This document shows, piece after piece, positions 28,931 to 37,900 of a stretch of DNA of 64,000 nucleotides. The notes below the pieces were generated by a model. The model did no database searches. It was given only the letters and a program-made list of their open reading frames with translations, and was not told where the DNA came from. Location: assembly GCF_002705925.1 (NCBI RefSeq), contig NZ_NKRE01000001.1:2312286-2376285 (forward strand), given 5' to 3'. The position numbers and the translations under genes are program-made. The stretch comes from Mycobacterium ostraviense (GTDB lineage Bacteria > Actinomycetota > Actinomycetes > Mycobacteriales > Mycobacteriaceae). How positions within the stretch are numbered: position 1 is the stretch's first letter; every line of letters starts with the position of its first letter.

Positions 28931-30085
28931 TTAGATGTCGAGCTCGGCAACCAGCGCGTCAACGACGGCGCGCAGGTCGCCGTCATGGTCCTCGGCCACC
29001 CGGCGCTGCCGTTGATAGGAAGCACCCACCCGGGGGATGTCGGCTACCGCGGCCAGCTCGTCGGCACAATTCAGCGACTTGGCGACCGGCTCCAGCCGGG
29101 TCAGCAGATCGCCGAGGTCCTCGGTGACCAGCCGCTCGTTGCTGTCGGAGTCCAAGATGATCACCGCGTCCAGGCCGTAGCGAGCGGCACGCCACTTGTT
29201 CTCCTGGACGTGCCAGGGAGGCATGGTCGGCAGCGTCTCCCCGGCGTCGAGCCGGCGGTCCAGGTCGACCACCAGGCAATGAGTGAAGGCGACCAGCGCG
29301 CCGAGCTCACGCAAGTTGGAGATGCCGTCACACACCCGTACCTCGATCGTGCCCAGATGCGGCGAAGGTCTTATGTCCCAACGGATTTCGTCCATGTGGT
29401 CGATGATGCCGGTCTTCTTCTGGTCGTAGACGAAGCCTTCGAACTCGGCCCAGGTTTGGAACTGGAACGGCAGCCCGGCGGTGGGCAGCTGCTGAAACAT
29501 CATCGCCCGGTTACTGGCATAGCCGGTGTCATCGCCGCCCCACCAGGGTGAGGACGCCGACAGCGCCAACAGGTGCGGGTAGTAGTTGAGCAGCGACGAG
29601 ATGATCGGCATCACCTTGTTGGCCGACGAGATCCCGACGTGGACGTGCACGCCCCAGATCAGCATCTGGCGACCCCACCATTGGGTGCGCTTGATCAACT
29701 CGGCGTAGCGCGGCGCGTCGGTGAGCTTCTGGGTCGACCACCGCGCGAACGGGTGAGTGCCGGCGCAGAACAGCTCCATGCCGCGGTCCCGGACGATCCG
29801 GCGCGCAGAGCCCAGGGTGTCACGCAGATCCTGCATCGCCTCGGCGGCACAGTCACAGATACCGCTGACCACCTCGACGGTGTTGCGCAGCAATTCCTTG
29901 TGGACGCGCGGGTTTTCGCCGATCTCGGCAATGACGGCGGTGGCTTCGTTGCTCAGGTCTCGGGTCTGCGCGTCGACGAGCGCGAACTCCCATTCCACAC
30001 CGACAGTCGGCCGCGGTGACGGGGCGAAATCGATACGGGCATCACCTTTTTTGGGCGCCCTGTCGGCCGGCGAGCTAGCCGGCAC
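28931..30085 (-). CDS. YbdK-type carboxylate-amine ligase (glutamate-cysteine ligase fold), Rv0433-like
   Basis: ATP-dependent carboxylate-amine ligase of the GCS2 family. Landmarks are [42 protein letters not shown], the substrate-loop [20 protein letters not shown] and [10 protein letters not shown]. Mycobacteria make mycothiol rather than glutathione, so the true substrate is not glutathione synthesis in the usual sense. The start is uncertain: the frame opens at GTG 30121, inside the end of sodC; I prefer GTG 30085 (VPASSPADR), which gives 384 aa against 376 for Rv0433. It likely follows sodC in one transcript. Confidence 0.9.
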   Translation of the reverse strand: MPASSPADRAPKKGDARIDFAPSPRPTVGVEWEFALVDAQTRDLSNEATAVIAEIGENPRVHKELLRNTVEVVSGICDCAAEAMQDLRDTLGSARRIVRDRGMELFCAGTHPFARWSTQKLTDAPRYAELIKRTQWWGRQMLIWGVHVHVGISSANKVMPIISSLLNYYPHLLALSASSPWWGGDDTGYASNRAMMFQQLPTAGLPFQFQTWAEFEGFVYDQKKTGIIDHMDEIRWDIRPSPHLGTIEVRVCDGISNLRELGALVAFTHCLVVDLDRRLDAGETLPTMPPWHVQENKWRAARYGLDAVIILDSDSNERLVTEDLGDLLTRLEPVAKSLNCADELAAVADIPRVGASYQRQRRVAEDHDGDLRAVVDALVAELDI

Positions 30086-30791
30086 CGATGACACCACACG
30101 CCACCCGCTTGCCGGCGTCACCGGTGGTCATCGTGGTCTGATCGGGCCCCGGCGTGCCGTTGGCCTGGGTGTAACGGTCCGCCGGGATGTTGGCGAAGTT
30201 GTCGGCACCGGCGTGGATGATGATCGCGGTTTTCTCGCCGCTCACCAGGTCGTCCATGGTGAAGGCATCGGTGGTGGTGACCAGCGTGCCGCTGCCGTCA
30301 CCACGCACCTGCAGCGACGTCAGGTCACCATTGGATTGTCCGGCCTTGGCACGCCCGGGCACCTGGAAGTGCCCGCCGGCGGACAGGAAGTCGCCGGCAG
30401 CCCCGCCGGACGGGGCGACCGAATTGGGCTCGCACTTGCCCGCCTGGTGGATGTGCACGCCGTGGAAGCCGGGCGCAAGGCGGCCGGTGCCGGTTGTCAC
30501 GATGGTGATGGTCGCGAACCCGTTGGCGAACTCGAACTTGGCGGTTGCCACCTCGGTGCCGTCGGGCGCCCGCAGCTGGGTGGTCAAGCCCTGTGCGCCG
30601 GGCACCCCCTCCTGGTTGCCCCTGCCCTCCGACGGCGCGGGTGATCCGGTCCAGATCGACGGCGTGGTACCCGGTGTCGTCGAGGCGCGTTGCGGCGACG
30701 AGCACGCGCTTACCAGCGCGACGCAAGCGGCCGCCGACAGGGCGGACAGGGTGGTGACTACGACATGGCGATGACCGGCGGGCATAGACAT
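30075..30791 (-). CDS. sodC: Periplasmic Cu,Zn superoxide dismutase lipoprotein SodC
   Basis: Secreted lipoprotein (238 aa) that converts superoxide to hydrogen peroxide. The signal peptide ends in the lipobox VSAC (Cys30 from this start). Copper ligands are visible in GFHGVHIHQ and GGHFQ, with a final [14 protein letters not shown]; the electrostatic-loop/zinc histidine after GGHF is replaced (FQVPG), in line with the reported zinc-free M. tuberculosis SodC. Start: ATG 30791 rather than upstream frames, because TAGGCT ends seven bases before it. Tandem palindromes lie directly upstream. Confidence 0.94.
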   Translation of the reverse strand: MSMPAGHRHVVVTTLSALSAAACVALVSACSSPQRASTTPGTTPSIWTGSPAPSEGRGNQEGVPGAQGLTTQLRAPDGTEVATAKFEFANGFATITIVTTGTGRLAPGFHGVHIHQAGKCEPNSVAPSGGAAGDFLSAGGHFQVPGRAKAGQSNGDLTSLQVRGDGSGTLVTTTDAFTMDDLVSGEKTAIIIHAGADNFANIPADRYTQANGTPGPDQTTMTTGDAGKRVACGVIGAG

Positions 30792-30798
30792 AGCGGAG

Positions 30799-30804
30799 AG
30801 CCTA
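30799..30804 (-). promoter_or_regulatory. -10 element of a leaderless sodC transcript
   Basis: TAGGCT on the minus strand, seven bases before the ATG at 30791. It touches the outer arm of the palindromic repeat at 30804-30849. Confidence 0.5.
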
Positions 30805-30849
30805 GCCTGGCTCCGAAGCGGGTCGAAACGACCCGCTGAGAAGCCAGGC
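30804..30849. repeat. Palindromic repeat copy 1 between sodC and virR
   Basis: Outer arms AGCCTGGC and GCCAGGC(T) enclose a strong inner hairpin, AGCGGGTCG-AAA-CGACCCGCT (30817-30837). The 3' half, from AGCGGG through GCCAGGC, is repeated identically in copy 2. See the finding on this region. Confidence 0.85.
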
Positions 30850-30859
30850 AATCAGATCT

Positions 30860-30917
30860 AGCCTGGCGCCCCCCTTCCTACCGAGCGGGTCGAAACGACC
30901 CGCTGAGAAGCCAGGCT
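30860..30917. repeat. Palindromic repeat copy 2 between sodC and virR
   Basis: Same architecture as copy 1: AGCCTGGC (30860-30867), hairpin AGCGGGTCG-AAA-CGACCCGCT (30884-30904), then GCCAGGCT (30910-30917), but with a longer left spacer. It ends at the virR stop codon. It could act as a transcription attenuator or mRNA-stabilising element after virR; no U-tract is present. Confidence 0.85.
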
Positions 30918-31390
30918 CAACCCGTGACGAGGACGATGACGCCGGGCGGCTGGTCGGCGAGTTCGGCGATGCGCCGCTCGACGGGCGCTCCCAGTTTCTG
31001 TCCGACCGCGTCCGCGGTGGCCCGCTCCCCCTCGGCGTCGCCGTAGTAAACGGTGGTGGCGGAGACGTCCGACACGGCGAGGTTCGTGACCTCGGTCACT
31101 TTGAAACCGGCCGCTTTGAGTTGGTCCGCGGTACGCCCGGCGACTCCCTCTTTGCCGGAGATGTTGTACACCCGCACCTCGGCCTGGTTCGCCGCGGGCT
31201 TGGCGCTGGTCGAGGTGGGCGCGGTGCTGGTGGTCGTCATGCCGGCCACCGTCGACGAGTCGTCGTCGGATTTCCCGGACGAACCCAGGGCTTGCCAACC
31301 CAGCAGCAGGAAGATGACGCCCAAGAACAGCAGCACCATCACCATGGCCCGCAGGGGAAGCCCCGTAGAGTCGGGTACGCGCTCGTTCAT
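30917..31390 (-). CDS. virR: VirR/LytR_C family membrane protein, Rv0431-like
   Basis: Membrane-anchored protein of 157 aa with one N-terminal helix (about residues 12-34, LRAMVMVLLFLGVIFLLLGW), a Ser/Thr-rich linker and a C-terminal LytR_C domain (VRVYNISGKEGVAGRTADQL, VYYGD). The M. tuberculosis homolog Rv0431 (VirR) restrains membrane vesicle release and affects cell-wall remodelling. The ATG at 31390 (MNERVPDST) agrees with the known N-terminus and with a TACAGT hexamer seven bases upstream; the frame extends three codons further. Confidence 0.9.
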   Translation of the reverse strand: MNERVPDSTGLPLRAMVMVLLFLGVIFLLLGWQALGSSGKSDDDSSTVAGMTTTSTAPTSTSAKPAANQAEVRVYNISGKEGVAGRTADQLKAAGFKVTEVTNLAVSDVSATTVYYGDAEGERATADAVGQKLGAPVERRIAELADQPPGVIVLVTG

Positions 31391-31397
31391 CGAGCCC

Positions 31398-31403
31398 ACT
31401 GTA
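31398..31403 (-). promoter_or_regulatory. -10 element of a leaderless virR transcript
   Basis: TACAGT on the minus strand, seven bases (GGGCTCG) before the ATG at 31390. Confidence 0.5.
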
Positions 31404-31454
31404 GCCAGGAGTAGGACGAAACCTGTAACGGCACGTCAAAAAGGTGGACGGCTG

Positions 31455-31763
31455 TCAGGTCACCTCGAAGCCGAGGCGCCGCGCCGCCCGGGCCTTCTGG
31501 CGGCTGGCGCGCAGCCGCCGCAGCCGTTTCACCAGCATGGGATCCGCGGCCAGTGCCTCGGGTCGGTCAACCAGCGCATTGAGCACTTGGTAATAGCGTG
31601 TCGCCGACATGGAGAACAGCTCTTTGATCGCTTCTTCCTTGGCACCGGCGAACTTCCACCATTGACGTTCGAAAGCCAAGATGTCGTGCTCGCGACGGGT
31701 CAGACCTTCGGCAATGTCAGAGTCGTCCCCCGCTCGATTTGCCCGCGCCATAGCGCCGTCCAT
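31455..31763 (-). CDS. DUF3263 family protein, Rv0430-like
   Basis: Small basic protein of 102 aa, the same length as Rv0430. The central segment LTRREHDILAFERQWWKFAG followed by AKEEAIKELFSMSATRYYQV is the DUF3263 core and looks like a helix-turn-helix; the C-terminus is rich in Arg and Lys (RRLRRLRASRQKARAARR). A DNA-binding role is plausible but not shown. A GGGGAAG ribosome binding site precedes the ATG. It is co-directional with virR, 64 bases away. Confidence 0.85.
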   Translation of the reverse strand: MDGAMARANRAGDDSDIAEGLTRREHDILAFERQWWKFAGAKEEAIKELFSMSATRYYQVLNALVDRPEALAADPMLVKRLRRLRASRQKARAARRLGFEVT

Positions 31764-32030
31764 ATTGCTTCCCCTGGGCCCTTCCGGCGAATGCTCACTT
31801 AGCTCGAATGACTTGACCTACAAAGGCGCATGTTCCGGCGAATATTGAACCACGCCCGGAAGTGATGCCCGGTGACCCTGACCCGCGAGTCGGCCGATTG
31901 GCGCGCCGATAGGGTTCATTGACCTGCTGCGCCCGCCGCGCAGCCGCGAGCACGTTGTCGGCAGCCAGCCCGCTGCGCCGCTTCACGGCGGGTCCTGGGG
32001 CCGGGGTCGGCCCGCCTAAGCTAGCCGACC
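31764..32030. other. Divergent promoter region between the DUF3263 gene and def
   Basis: 267 bases holding the outward promoters of the DUF3263 gene (minus) and def (plus). The 31800-31860 part is AT-richer than its surroundings. No small gene or hairpin terminator is apparent. Confidence 0.5.
32017..32022 (+). promoter_or_regulatory. -10 element before def
   Basis: TAAGCT is followed by eight bases and the ATG at 32031; no Shine-Dalgarno sequence is seen, so the transcript is probably leaderless or has a very short leader. Confidence 0.45.
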
Positions 32031-32624
32031 ATGGCAGTCGTACCTATTCGCATCGTGGGCGATCCCGTCTTGCACGCTCCGACGAAGCCGATACCGGTCG
32101 GCGCCGACGGATCGCTACCGGCCGACCTGCCGCAACTGATCACCGATATGTACGACACTATGGACGCCGCGTACGGCGTCGGCCTGGCCGCCAACCAGAT
32201 CGGCTACGGACTGCGGGTGTTCGTCTACGACTGCGCCGAGGACCGCGGTAAGACCGCGCGCCGCCGAGGGGTGGTCATCAACCCGGTGCTGGAGACTTCG
32301 GAGATCCCCGAAACCATGCCCGATCCGGATAACGACGAGGAGGGCTGCCTGTCGGTTCCCGGCGAGTCGTTTCCCACCGGGCGCGCCAAGTGGGCGCGGG
32401 TCACCGGCCTCGGCGCCGACGGCACGCCGGTCGACATCGAGGGCACCGGCCTGTTCGCGCGGATGCTGCAACACGAAGTCGGGCACCTGGATGGCTTCCT
32501 GTACCTGGACTGCCTCATCGGCCGGCATGCCCGCAGCGCGAGACGGGCGGTCAAGTCACACGGTTGGGGCGTACCCGGCCTGTCGTGGCTGCCGGGCGAG
32601 GGGCCCGACCCGTTCGGTCACTGA
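32031..32624 (+). CDS. def: Peptide deformylase Def
   Basis: Removes the formyl group from the first methionine of new proteins. All three motifs are present: [10 protein letters not shown] (residues 49-58), EGCLS (104-108, metal ligand C106) and QHEVGHLD (147-154, ligands H148 and H152, catalytic E149). The 197 aa length equals the M. tuberculosis enzyme, including the mycobacterial insert after residue 70 and the C-terminal extension. The stop overlaps the next start by one base (TGATG). Confidence 0.97.
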   Translation: MAVVPIRIVGDPVLHAPTKPIPVGADGSLPADLPQLITDMYDTMDAAYGVGLAANQIGYGLRVFVYDCAEDRGKTARRRGVVINPVLETSEIPETMPDPDNDEEGCLSVPGESFPTGRAKWARVTGLGADGTPVDIEGTGLFARMLQHEVGHLDGFLYLDCLIGRHARSARRAVKSHGWGVPGLSWLPGEGPDPFGH

Positions 32625-33499
32625 TGGCCGTCTCGTGGCCGGACGCCGGGACGCGGGTGACGGTTCGCTACCGCCGGCCCACCGGGTCTGTGCCGCCGCT
32701 GACCGACGCGGTGGGCCAGCTGTTGACCGTCGCCCCGACGGTGCGGGTGCGGACGAAGACCGGCGCGACGGTCGAAATCGCACCCGCGGACGTTGTGGCG
32801 GTGCGGGTTCTCACCGATGCTCCGGTGCGCACCGCGGAGATCCGCGCCGTCGAACACGCGGCCGCCAAGGCCTGGCCCGGTGGGGAACGCTGCTGGCTCG
32901 ACGGCTGGCTGCTGCGAGCCGGCGACGGCGCCACCCCCGCCGATTCAGCAGTGCCGCTGGACATCTCGGCCCGCGCCGGTACCGTCCCCGCGATCGCCGA
33001 CTGGTACCGGGCCCGCGGCCTCACGCCTCGGCTGGTGATCCCCGAACGGCTACTGCCCCACCCGACCGGCTGGGTGCCCGAACGCACCGAACGCCTACTG
33101 GTGCGCGACGTGGAAGAAGGGGCCAGCCGCCCAACCGACCGCTCGATCATCGTGTCCGCCAGTCCCGACGACACCTGGCTGCGGCTCGACGACCGCCGGA
33201 TACCCGTTGATGTCCTTACCGCCGTCGTCGACGGTGAACTGGCTTTCGGCAGCTACCCCGGGGTGGCCGCCGCACGCGCGGCCGTGACCGACGCACCGGA
33301 CGGCAGCCGGTGGGTGGGGCTGTGGGCAACCGGTGACCAATCCCGCGCCGCCCCACTGTATGAAGCGCTGCTGGCCTGGGGCGCTCGGCGCGGCGCGACC
33401 CGGGCCCACCTGAGCGTGCCGGACACCGGCCCAGCCCAGCTACTGGGTTTCCGGCCGCACCATCGCCGCCGCTACCTGCGGCCACCCGATAGCCTCTAG
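32624..33499 (+). CDS. GNAT-like acetyltransferase, Rv0428c-like
   Basis: Protein of 291 aa; the C-terminal half shows a GNAT fold (ADWYRARGLTPRLVIP, VGLWATGDQSRAAPLYEALL, and LGFRPHHRRRYLR as the closing strand). The N-terminal ~90 residues form an SH3-like barrel (GTRVTVRYRRP, VRVRTKTGATVEIAPADVVA) not usual in simple GNATs. The donor site is divergent, so activity is uncertain. It starts in the def stop codon and ends three bases before xthA, forming a def-GNAT-xthA operon. Confidence 0.85.
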   Translation: MAVSWPDAGTRVTVRYRRPTGSVPPLTDAVGQLLTVAPTVRVRTKTGATVEIAPADVVAVRVLTDAPVRTAEIRAVEHAAAKAWPGGERCWLDGWLLRAGDGATPADSAVPLDISARAGTVPAIADWYRARGLTPRLVIPERLLPHPTGWVPERTERLLVRDVEEGASRPTDRSIIVSASPDDTWLRLDDRRIPVDVLTAVVDGELAFGSYPGVAAARAAVTDAPDGSRWVGLWATGDQSRAAPLYEALLAWGARRGATRAHLSVPDTGPAQLLGFRPHHRRRYLRPPDSL

Positions 33500-33501
33500 C
33501 C

Positions 33502-34332
33502 ATGCCCGAGGGCACCATGCGGCTGGCCACCTGGAACGTGAATTCGATTCGCACCCGCCTGGACCGCGTCCTCGACTGGCTTGCCCGCGCCGACGTCGAC
33601 GTATTGGCCATGCAGGAGACCAAGTGCGCCGACGGACAGTTCCCCACACTGCCACTGTTCGAACTCGGCTACGAGGTCGCGCATGTCGGCTTCGATCAAT
33701 GGAACGGCGTGGCAATCGCATCCCGGGTCGGTATCGACGATGTCCAGGTCGGCTTCGACGGCCAACCCACCTGGAGCCGTAAACCCGAGGCGGCGGCCAC
33801 CGCGGAAGCTCGCGCCCTGGGTGCCACCTGCGGCGGTGTCCGGGTGTGGAGCCTGTACGTGCCCAACGGTCGGGCCCTGGGCGATCCGCATTACACCTAC
33901 AAGTTGGATTGGCTTGCGGCGCTGAAGGATACGGCCGAAGGCTGGCTACGCGTCGACCCCGCCGCCGCCATCGCGCTGGCCGGCGACTGGAACATCGCCC
34001 CCACCGACGACGACGTCTGGAGCACCGAATTCTATGCCGGAGCCACGCACATCTCGGAACCGGAACGCAAGGCGTTCAACGCCATTGTCGACGCCCAATT
34101 CGCCGATCTGGTAAGGCCTTTCGCCCCCGGACCGGGGGTCTACACCTACTGGGACTACACCCAGCTGCGCTTTCCCAAGCGGCAGGGAATGCGCATCGAC
34201 TTCATCCTCGGCTCGCCCGCGCTGGCCCGCCGTGTCGTCGACGCGCAGATAGTCCGCGAGGAGCGCAAAGGTAAGGCGCCCAGCGACCACGCGCCGGTCT
34301 TCGTCGATGTACGTGACGGTACGACTGGATAA
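33502..34332 (+). CDS. xthA: Exodeoxyribonuclease III/AP endonuclease XthA
   Basis: Base-excision-repair AP endonuclease of the exonuclease III family, 276 aa. Motifs are MRLATWNVNSIRTRL (catalytic Asn), MQETKC (metal-binding Glu), SLYVPNGRAL, LAGDWNIAPTDDDVW (Asp/Asn pair), MRIDFILGSP and SDHAPV (catalytic His). It belongs to the def operon. Confidence 0.96.
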   Translation: MPEGTMRLATWNVNSIRTRLDRVLDWLARADVDVLAMQETKCADGQFPTLPLFELGYEVAHVGFDQWNGVAIASRVGIDDVQVGFDGQPTWSRKPEAAATAEARALGATCGGVRVWSLYVPNGRALGDPHYTYKLDWLAALKDTAEGWLRVDPAAAIALAGDWNIAPTDDDVWSTEFYAGATHISEPERKAFNAIVDAQFADLVRPFAPGPGVYTYWDYTQLRFPKRQGMRIDFILGSPALARRVVDAQIVREERKGKAPSDHAPVFVDVRDGTTG

Positions 34333-34459
34333 CCGGTAGACACTCTCCCGTCACTGTTCGTTGTCCTGGCGTTGGTAACGTGGCAGGCTTTTAGTAGACA
34401 TGCGTGCTGTGAAGTGTGCGGCCCAGAGTAGATAAACGATTACAAGCCAGGGAGTCATC

Positions 34460-34906
34460 ATGGGAGTCGTCGGCGGAGCGGTCCGCAGCGTTGGTCGAAC
34501 GGTCAGTCAGGCCGCCACGGTGACTACGGCGGCCGCGGGCGCCGTCGGCGGCGCGGCGGTCAACGGCGTTGTCGGCGGCGTAAAAGGAGCCGCGGAAGGC
34601 ATCCAGCGCGGACTCAGCACCGGCACCAAGTCGACACCGGCGGCCGCGTTGGCCATCGGCGCGCTCGGCGTCACCGGAATTGTCGAGTGGCCGATCCTGT
34701 TGGCCGTCGGGGGCGGCGCGTTGTTGTTGCGCCGGTTGAACAAGAAACCCGGGGACTCCGGGCCGCCGGTGAAGGCGAAACTCACCTCGGTACCCAGCGA
34801 GTCCGAGCCGGAAAAAGCCCCACCGCAAAAGACAACCGGCAAGGCACCGGCCAAGAAGGCGGCCGGGCGTCGGGCAGGTAGCACCGAGCTGCGCAGCACC
34901 AACTGA
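34460..34906 (+). CDS. Small membrane protein, Rv0426c-like
   Basis: 148 aa with a Gly/Ala-rich N-terminal half (GAVGGAAVNGVVGGVKGAAE), one or two membrane helices at about residues 62-93 (ALAIGALGVTGIVEWPILLA then VGGGALLLRR) and a Lys/Ala/Pro-rich, DNA-binding-like tail (KKAAGRRAG). A GGGAG ribosome binding site precedes the ATG. It stands 19 bases before ctpH and resembles the gene at 39604 in its EWP/DWP helix (GIVEWPILLAVGG against ELIDWPVALVIATG), so the two may be functional or evolutionary relatives. Confidence 0.82.
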   Translation: MGVVGGAVRSVGRTVSQAATVTTAAAGAVGGAAVNGVVGGVKGAAEGIQRGLSTGTKSTPAAALAIGALGVTGIVEWPILLAVGGGALLLRRLNKKPGDSGPPVKAKLTSVPSESEPEKAPPQKTTGKAPAKKAAGRRAGSTELRSTN

Positions 34907-34925
34907 CGGCGGTGTCGAGCACCCG

Positions 34926-37900
34926 TTGAGCATTGCCAAGTCCATAACACGGTCTCTGCCGCTGCGCGCGCTCGTGACTGGCATTCAGGCGACCACCGCG
35001 CTTACTGTCGCATCGGTCACGGTCGCCGCGGACGTCGCCGAAACGTTGGGTAAGACGGCGGGTTCGGTTACCAAGGTGTGTTTCGAGGCGTGTTTCGAGG
35101 CGTGTTTCGAGGCCGGTACCGCGCGGCTGCGCGACGGAGCCAAGACGGTTTCCGGCGAGCTGTGCCGCGAGACACTGAGCCGGCACTGCTGGCGCGGTGA
35201 CGACCGCGCCTGGATCGAGGTGCGGGGCCTCGGCGACGACGGCGAACTCGGCCGCCTGGTGCTCGAGTCGATACGGGCCCACCCCGGCGTGGCGTCGGCC
35301 AGCCTGAACTACCCGTTATCCCGTGTCGTCGTCGGCATCGACGAGCCCACGACGACGCTGCGGGAGCTGTGCCGCGTCGTCGCTGACGCCGAAAAACGTT
35401 ACCGCTCAACGCAAGACAGGTATCACCGGACACCCGCGGCCAGCCTGCCCGGCGATGGTGTGGTGCTGGCGACCCGGGCGGTGACCCTGGCCGCCAACGC
35501 CGCCGGGCTGGGCCTAGCGGTCAGTGGCCGGGCCCTGCGCTGGCCCCGATTGCCGACCAGCGTGCTCGCGGGCGTGGTGGCGTTCGACTACCAGCCGCGA
35601 TTACGCGGCCTGCTCGAAGACCGCATCGGCGCCGCGGCGACCGACACCGTCATGACCCTGGCCGTCGCCGCGGCAGAGACGCTCACCCAGGCGCCGGCGT
35701 CGTTGTCGGTGGGCCTGGTGATGCAGACGCTCAAAGCCGCCGAATCCCGTGCCGCGGCACGGGCCTGGCACTACCACGAACCACTGTTGGCGCGGCATGC
35801 GGACCAAGCCCCGATCGAGCCCGTCCGCCGGACCGCGCCGACCGTCGAGCGCGCTACCGGTCGTTTTGCGCTTATCCAGGCGATCAGCGCCGGTCTGGTC
35901 GGCGCCAGCACCCGCAGCCTGGACATGGCCGCCACCGCCGCGCTGGTGGCCACCCCAAAGGCCAGCCGAACCGCGCCGGAGGCATTCGCCGCCGCGCTCG
36001 GGCAGGGGCTGGCCGATCGCCATCGGGTTTTACCGTTACGCCCGGAGGGCCTACGCCGCCTGAGCACGGTCGACGCGATCGTCGTCGACCCTCGGGTGTT
36101 GTGCACCGAAAAGCTGCGGGTGGCCCGCATCGCCGGCGCCGAGCAGGACGAGCTGTCCGCGGCCTGGAACCGCGCGCAGCTCCTCCTGGAAAAAAATGGT
36201 CTTCGTCCGGGCTGGCACCCGGTACCCGGAATACCTTCTGGCGCAACGGGAGACGGCGTCAGCGCGCTTTTCCTGCCGGCCCACGACCCGTTCGCCGCGG
36301 CCGTCGTGGCCGAGGCACATCGCACCGGAGCAGAGCTGGTCTCGGTGGACGATGCTTCGTTGGGCGAGCTGCGGCCGGCATTCGACGATATCCGGCCGTT
36401 GCCGAATGGAGCGCAAAACGGCTCGATCGACGACGCCCTGGCCGGCGCGGTGGCCGATCTCCAAGCGGCCGGCCGGAAGGTGGCGGTGTTGTCCTCGATT
36501 GGCGGCCAAGCCATTTCGTCGGCAGACGTGGCACTGGGCGTATTGCCGCACGGCGCGGCCGGCCCGACGTGGCATGCCGACGTATTGCTGCCCGACCTTG
36601 CGGCCGGCTGGCGCATGATGAGCGCAATTCCGGCGGCCCGGGAAGCATGTCGGCGGGGCATCGAAATCTCCGGTGGTGCATCGGCTTTGGGCGCATTGCT
36701 GATGCTGCCCGGGGTCCGCGGGCTGGGCCCCGGACCCGTGACCACCGGAGCGGCGGCGGGAATGCTGTCGGGATATCTGTTGGCGCGCAAGGTCGTCGGT
36801 GCGCAGCCGCCGCGCCCGGCGGCCTTCCACGAGTGGCATGCGATGTCCCCCGAGCAGGTCCGTAAACTCCTGCCGTCACCGGGCAACCCGGAACAGCCGG
36901 CACCGGAGCACGCCACGCTGGCCACCCGCGCCATTGCCGGTGGCATCCATACGGCACAGCGCGGTGCCCGGCTCACCGTGGAGCCTGCGCAAGCAATCGG
37001 GCAGTTCCTCGGCGCGGTGCGCGCGGAGTTGTCCGACCCGCTGACGCCCATGCTGGCGCTGGGCGCCACCGCCAGCGCCGTGCTGGGGTCGCCCGTCGAC
37101 GCGGTGATGGTCGGCTCGGTGCTGACCGGCAACTCGGTGCTCGCCGCGACCCAGCGGTTGCGCGCCGAAAGCAGACTGAATCGCCTACTGGCGCTGCAGG
37201 TTCCGCCGGCCAGGAAGGTGCTGACCGGTCCGGGCGGGCAGCGGGTGTACCGCGACGTCATCGCCGAGCAATTGCAGCCGGGCGATGTCATCGAGGTGCG
37301 AACCCACGAGGTGGTCCCCGCCGACGCCCGGGTGATCGAGGAGGTCGACGTCGAGGTCGACGAATCCGCGCTCACCGGCGAATCGCTGTCGGTGACCAAA
37401 CAGGTGGAAGCCACCCCGGGTGCGGACCTGGCCGAGCGCCGCTGCATGTTGTACGCGGGCACCACCATCGTCGCGGGTACCGCGGTCGCGGTGGTGACCG
37501 CCGTCGGCGCCGACACTCAAGAACGGCGCGCTGCCGAGCTGGTGTCCAGCGACCTGTCCAATGTCGGTCTGCAATATCAGCTGAGCCAGCTCACCACCCG
37601 GGCCTGGCCGGTCAGCATGACCGGCGGCGCGGTGGTCACCGGGCTGGGGCTGCTGCGCCGCCAGGGCCTGCGGCAGGCGGTGGCCAGCGGTATCGCGGTC
37701 ACGGTGGCCGCCGTCCCGGAAGGCATGCCGCTGGTGGCGACGCTGGCACAGCAAGCCTCGGCGCGGCGGCTGACCCAGTTCGGCGCGCTGGTTCGGATCC
37801 CACGTTCGGTGGAGGCGCTCGGCCGGGTCGACATGGTCTGCTTCGACAAGACCGGGACACTCAGTGAGAACCGGCTGCGCGTGGCCAAGGTGCGCCCGGG

